The position numbers were made by a program, and so were the translations under genes. Shown in pieces: positions 59,801 to 64,000 of a DNA stretch of 64,000 nt. This stretch comes from Saccharina japonica. Its lineage: Eukaryota; Sar; Phaeophyceae; Laminariales; Laminariaceae. The stretch covers positions 1-64,000 of the forward strand of contig MEHQ01004026.1 of assembly GCA_008828725.1 (NCBI GenBank). The letters are read 5' to 3'. A model generated the notes under the pieces. The model made no database searches. It was not told the origin of the DNA and worked only from the letters and a program-made list of their open reading frames with translations. Every line of letters begins with the position of its first letter. The first letter of the stretch is position 1.

Positions 59801-60300
59801 CATAGAACAACCCGCCAGGTGAGCAATATCCGCCGGACCTGGCCACGGCAAGCGCCAGGAGCCTCTCAGGTCTTGCATGTTAGCCCTCTTTCGGGCATGA
59901 TCCCACGGACCCCGTTTGGTAAATATCCGGGTCCGAGGTTGCAGACGTGAGCAGAGTATAGGGAGCACCGATACGTACTTGGCACCAACGCGACCCTGCT
60001 GCAACACGGCTGGCGTAAACACGCGGCACATGCACAAAAACATATAAGATACCTCTATTATGGCTTGGGCGCAGGAGACCCATGACGAGTCGCTTCGTCA
60101 CGCGATACCCCGACCTCGAGAAGCTTGGATACGCCCACCAAGTGAAACGTGTGCCCTTCATCGCAGACACGTATACATTACACAGTTACCCGAGGAGGTG
60201 GTTTACGGGACTCCCGGTTCTACCAAATCCGTGATAAGTAGGTTCGGCAGGAAACATCCCGCATTGTAACGGGCAAATCGTAGGTACACCTACGTGGCGG
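56888..60300. other. no recognisable gene; diverged relatives of the duplicated unit
   Basis: 58,380-58,760 aligns in pieces with 38,400-39,600: GCAGACGCGTGCTACGATAG, a GGTAGCACTTT-TTTCCTCC stretch, GGTATAGAG...TCTCAA, and CAAAGCTCTTCAA. Between the pieces the older copy is shorter. Open frames of 100-160 codons (for example plus 57,269-57,757) match no family I know. Confidence 0.45.
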
Positions 60301-63300
60301 AATCGACTATTGAAGAATGAAAAACGTTCCAGCAGTTGCTAGTGTGCCAGCGCCACGAGACTGGGAGAGTCACCCTTCGATGAGTGGAGCCACAAAACTT
60401 CCACGTTTGGGGTGGAAATCATTGGGCATCTCGGAGTAGGCGATAGCTTTTTGATCGACCTGGTCTCAGCGCATGGCAGGTGGACAAGGTGAAGGATATT
60501 ATGGCGAGGGGTCAATCGGATCTTGTTGCAGACTGTTGCCGTGACAACCCAGGTATCTATCTTGCGGGAGGTGTCGCGCGTCGAGAGTCAGTGGCGGGAT
60601 GACCAAGAGGCTTCAAGGCGCAGCCGGGGGGCGAGAGGCCCACATGTACGGCGTGGGGACGGAGGTAGGTGAGGTCTATGACTCAAACCGTTGAATGCAG
60701 ACAAACATATAGTGGTGGCGTGTGGGGGCAAGGGGAACTGGTAGAGTAGGTTCCTGTTGAGACATGCAGAGGTGTCGGAATGAGGTCATAACTACTGATG
60801 ATATAGAGCGATGGTTGTTAAATGTCGCTATGCTATATTTGAATCGAACCCGTGGGTCATTCATCGAGTGCACGGGACCGACTAGGCTTGACTAACGGAC
60901 TAGAAACACACGACCGAAGCGTATCGCCACATTGTTGTCGATGTTCGCTTGGGATGTGATAATTACAACGCGCAGGCTTAATATAAGCTATAAGGACTTT
61001 CGGAGTAGACGGTTGGGCACTTATGTTGCCGTGATGGCCCAGAACAACAGGAACCGCCCTCGAATCAAACTATTGCCGTCGTAACCTAAACAATTCGTGT
61101 TTTGTTACTCGTTTGGAGGCTGCTAAGGCGCCGTGTGATGACCAGCAGGAGCCTGCCCCCAGGGGTACTTACTCCCGTGCTGACTAGGTCAAAAACTCAC
61201 AGAGACTAATCCGATGTGTTTTCTCCAAAACAAAGCTGGGGTCCAGTAGGATGAGGTGAACTCGCGGTGGGCTGGGCTGGCCTTCTGTCCTCAATGTCGT
61301 TACTGCCGACTTGGCATAGTGCATTAGGCCAGGCCGTGCTCTACCACGAAAAAAACTTCCTGCACGAGCGTTCGCTGGCTTCCTTCAGCAATGTGAATTA
61401 TCAGGGCGAACCGTTTGTTCACGTCTGTTTAGATCGTTTTGAAGTAAACATTCCCATCGAAAAAGGCAGACGTCATGTCGTGGAGCAGTCCGATACCTAG
61501 AGAACCTTAGCGTGGTGACAGTCCACCTTACCTGCACAATTCCCCTGTGCTCTCGTCGGCATCATTGGCCAGTCGGTTTATATACACATCTTGGAACGAG
61601 GGAACCATGTCATCGCGTCACGCGCGTGCTCTTTTGGCCACTTCTCAAGGTAGGGGGCAAATTATTCATAGTTCAGACACGCTAACTGCGGGTTAAGGTT
61701 CTCAGCGGATATGCCCCAGCGAGCCTAGCGCCCCCCCCCCCACTAAGTCTAACTAAACAGCTACTTTGTACAGCAGTACATTAATGCATCCCGGTCGAAC
61801 CACCATTGTGTTGGTACTCTTGGCCGACCCCGATTAGCTCTGTAGCGCATATCGAGTTGCCTCGCCTAAAAACAGCCACTTTGTCTCCAAGCACTGGTAT
61901 CCGAGAGGCCCGGGGAATGGGCAAGTACGTTTGATCCTGTGCCGACCTTTCAAAACGAGTACCCTTCACGCGCGCTCTTAACCAACCAGGTGTGGGAAAT
62001 ACGTTCGCGCCTTAGGTCCCTGAATTTCGCGAGAGGTTAAATGGCACGTCAATGCCCACTTTTGCCAATTGCTGGTACAGTGCACCGTTTTCACAAAACC
62101 GCAACGTCGATATATTTTAACGATACTGGCTACGGGTATGAGCATCCGTATTCCAATTTTTCCTAGCAGGACGGCTAGAAGGAACCATCCGTGGGGTGAT
62201 TTCTCACCACCTCTAAACGAAAAGCCAAGGGGCCTAAACGTTGTAAATCTGCATAACAACTGCCAATGCAGCCGATACAATACTTACGAGTAAGGGCCCT
62301 AACTCCTCACGCGTGCTATGACCTATTATGCACAGCAGGTGCAGTTCAAAATATGCTGAAAAAGGATGATTGTTAGACTGTTGCAGTATACCAACACACT
62401 TAGCCAAGGATAATACTCATTGTATTATAGTTCAGACTATGCCACCCATATGCAAGCTAGAGCTAGAGCTCTCCGGGCACACGTGCTCCAGCAGATAGAA
62501 GCATTATATGGTCATCCAGAAACCGCGAGTACCAACATACCGCATGCTAATCTAAGAGCTGCCAGGTATCCAAACGCACGTCGGGCATAAAACGGCAAGC
62601 CAAAGCGAGCGGCATCAAAGAGTTTGGACCGCCCGATGCCTATATCGTGCCAGGTGACGGATGCTGTACTCACTAAAAAACATCCAAACGTGCGCGCAGC
62701 GCGCAAGTGCTGGTTACACCTCAGCACGGTTCACCTTGTCAACTTTGGTCAAGAAAGCGTATAGCCCCCCGCTCACCAGACCACCTGTTCGACCGCCAAC
62801 CCACCGACCCTCTAACTTGTCGAATCGTGGAAGCACATTGCCCGGTCGTCCCTAATGTTAATATCAGGGAAAATATGAAATACTAAACACCAACCTCGTC
62901 GATGCGAGTAGTTATTGAATTAGTCGACAGAAATCGTGTACACTTTCACCACCGGAGCCCCGATGCGGCTCTTCCGAAAACGCATACCATGATAGCCAAC
63001 GCAGCTCAACTTGAACTGGCCGCTAAGTGCTGTCGGGCGGTCGTGTCCACGCACTTGGTTTACAACGAACCCCAGGTGCCCCTCGTTGCCGCTGAAAACA
63101 ATGTAATATACGCAAAAGATGCTAAAACGACCATTTCGTGTCGATTACGACACACCAGCAACGGGTCGCGACATCGGTCGAACGCCGGCCAAATGTACCT
63201 GGTTACCAAGGTCGTCGCTTGATCAACCAAACAAGGTTACAACCTGGCAGTGCATAACAGAATGATATGTTGTCCCTGGACGACCACACACACCAGTGTT

Positions 63301-63460
63301 GTCGTGTTCATCACAAGCAGCCAGCGCCAACTGCGGAAACAGATGCACCAACTTCCTACATCAGGTGGGGCAGATACCGCCTGTGGTACACACCAGAAAT
63401 ACCCCGCGAACGGCATTGGTTGCAGCTACCACCCCCGGAGCACATGTACCCAGGCCCCCT
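60301..63460. other. no recognisable gene
   Basis: Only short frames are seen. Weak, unconvincing echoes of retroelement proteins occur, and a 10-bp or longer poly-C lies at about 61,730. This is the spacer downstream of the paralogous gene that ends at 63,461. Confidence 0.45.
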
Positions 63461-63991
63461 TCACAGCATGGTGGCCGAGAGAGATGGCGGGGGGCGTGAA
63501 TTATCATCTGAGCCAGAGTCACCGCGACCCCTTTTTTCTTCCTCTACCATGGCAATGTACGCACTCCCGTCACGCTCCAAACTCGGCACTGCGTCCTCGC
63601 TTGTTGCAGGTGCGTTTCTGCCTTGACCCCTCCTCGATTTCGTTCGACCTCGCCACACCAGGCCAGGGTCGGACGGCGGAAGGCCAGGCCTGACTGAGAG
63701 GGGCACTGACAACGTCGTGGCCTTTGCTCTTTTGCGTGTGAGCCGGGCGCTGTTTGCAGCGTATCTCTCGGCTGTCAGCATGGTCTTCGCTATGCTAAAC
63801 GAGGTTTCTCCCTCCCGGGAGTCGTCGACCGACTGTTGAGTGGCGATCCAAGAGGTCACGACAATGGCGAGGACTAGTAGGACGTTGACAAACACCAAAA
63901 GAGCGCCAAAAACGTCGCGGTTGCCCGCCTCTCCGGCGTCCACCTGGATCAGCAACGCCAGGAAATTGCTCAAGAAGATGATGATGCAACC
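63461..63991 (-). CDS. last exon of a paralogous membrane-protein gene (partial)
   Basis: After the acceptor GTTTCACAG, the exon reads GCIIIFLSNFLALLIQVDAG, a helix ALLVFVNVLLVLAIVVTSWI, then ATQQSVDDSREGETSFSIAK and a divergent Ser/Arg-rich tail: 176 codons plus stop. It parallels exon 10 (10,953-11,492) in splice position, phase and sequence for about 85 residues. The rest of the gene lies beyond the right edge on the minus strand. The function is presumably that of the fully visible relative. Confidence 0.88.
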   Translation of the reverse strand, partial: GCIIIFLSNFLALLIQVDAGEAGNRDVFGALLVFVNVLLVLAIVVTSWIATQQSVDDSREGETSFSIAKTMLTAERYAANSARLTRKRAKATTLSVPLSVRPGLPPSDPGLVWRGRTKSRRGQGRNAPATSEDAVPSLERDGSAYIAMVEEEKRGRGDSGSDDNSRPPPSLSATML

Positions 63992-64000
63992 CTGTGAAAC

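Noticed and set aside
60840-60900. tRNA-like stretch with GGGTTCGATTC (minus)
   Set aside because: T-arm and acceptor stems cannot be formed.
61300-61500. Weak reverse-transcriptase-like phrase on the minus strand
   Set aside because: Too short and degenerate to support, and the neighbouring echo is on the other strand.
62900-63225. Weak resemblance to a Copia-type RNase H end
   Set aside because: Similarity is a few scattered residues; not enough to name a fossil element.

Overview
This is a gene-poor, repeat-rich nuclear window from a eukaryote. The best guess is a brown alga or a close stramenopile relative. That rests on one fully modelled gene: a signal peptide, chlamydial-Pmp-like beta-helix repeats, a Cys-rich domain and a polytopic membrane half, cut by GT-AG introns. 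The species cannot be fixed from sequence alone.

Layout. 1-2,713: minus-strand low-complexity ORFs, possibly a retroelement fossil. 2,714-10,952: no convincing gene; a degenerate CCCACGG minisatellite in two orientations (5,570-6,610, echoes to 8,065) and a SINE. 10,953-31,719: one minus-strand gene of ten exons whose splice phases all agree, predicting about 1,662 aa. Its introns hold foldback elements, SINEs and hAT-like elements. 21,101-56,379: a direct tandem duplication of about 17-19 kb (copy A 21,101-39,845; copy B 39,848-56,379) that carries exon 1 and its upstream region but not exons 2-10. A single N (39,846) sits exactly on the A/B joint, so uncollapsed haplotypes or an assembly join must be excluded. 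56,380-63,460: no convincing gene; a 158-bp tandem duplication and diverged relatives of the right end of the duplicated unit. 63,461-63,991: last exon of a second, same-strand paralogue that continues beyond the right edge.

The two genes are tandem members of one membrane-protein family. If the duplication is real, exon 1 copy B (46,611-47,654) can serve as an alternative first exon, because its splice donor and reading phase are intact and nothing but repeats lies between it and exon 2. The repeats include a tRNA-derived SINE family, hAT-like nonautonomous elements with 8-bp target duplications, a 632-bp inverted-repeat element present only in copy B, and a retroposon 3' tail ending in (CA)n. 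Short words such as TACCAGGTA, ACGAGTAC, TACTGCTGT and TATTAATA recur throughout and in several places look inserted inside older repeats. That is the least explained signal in the window.
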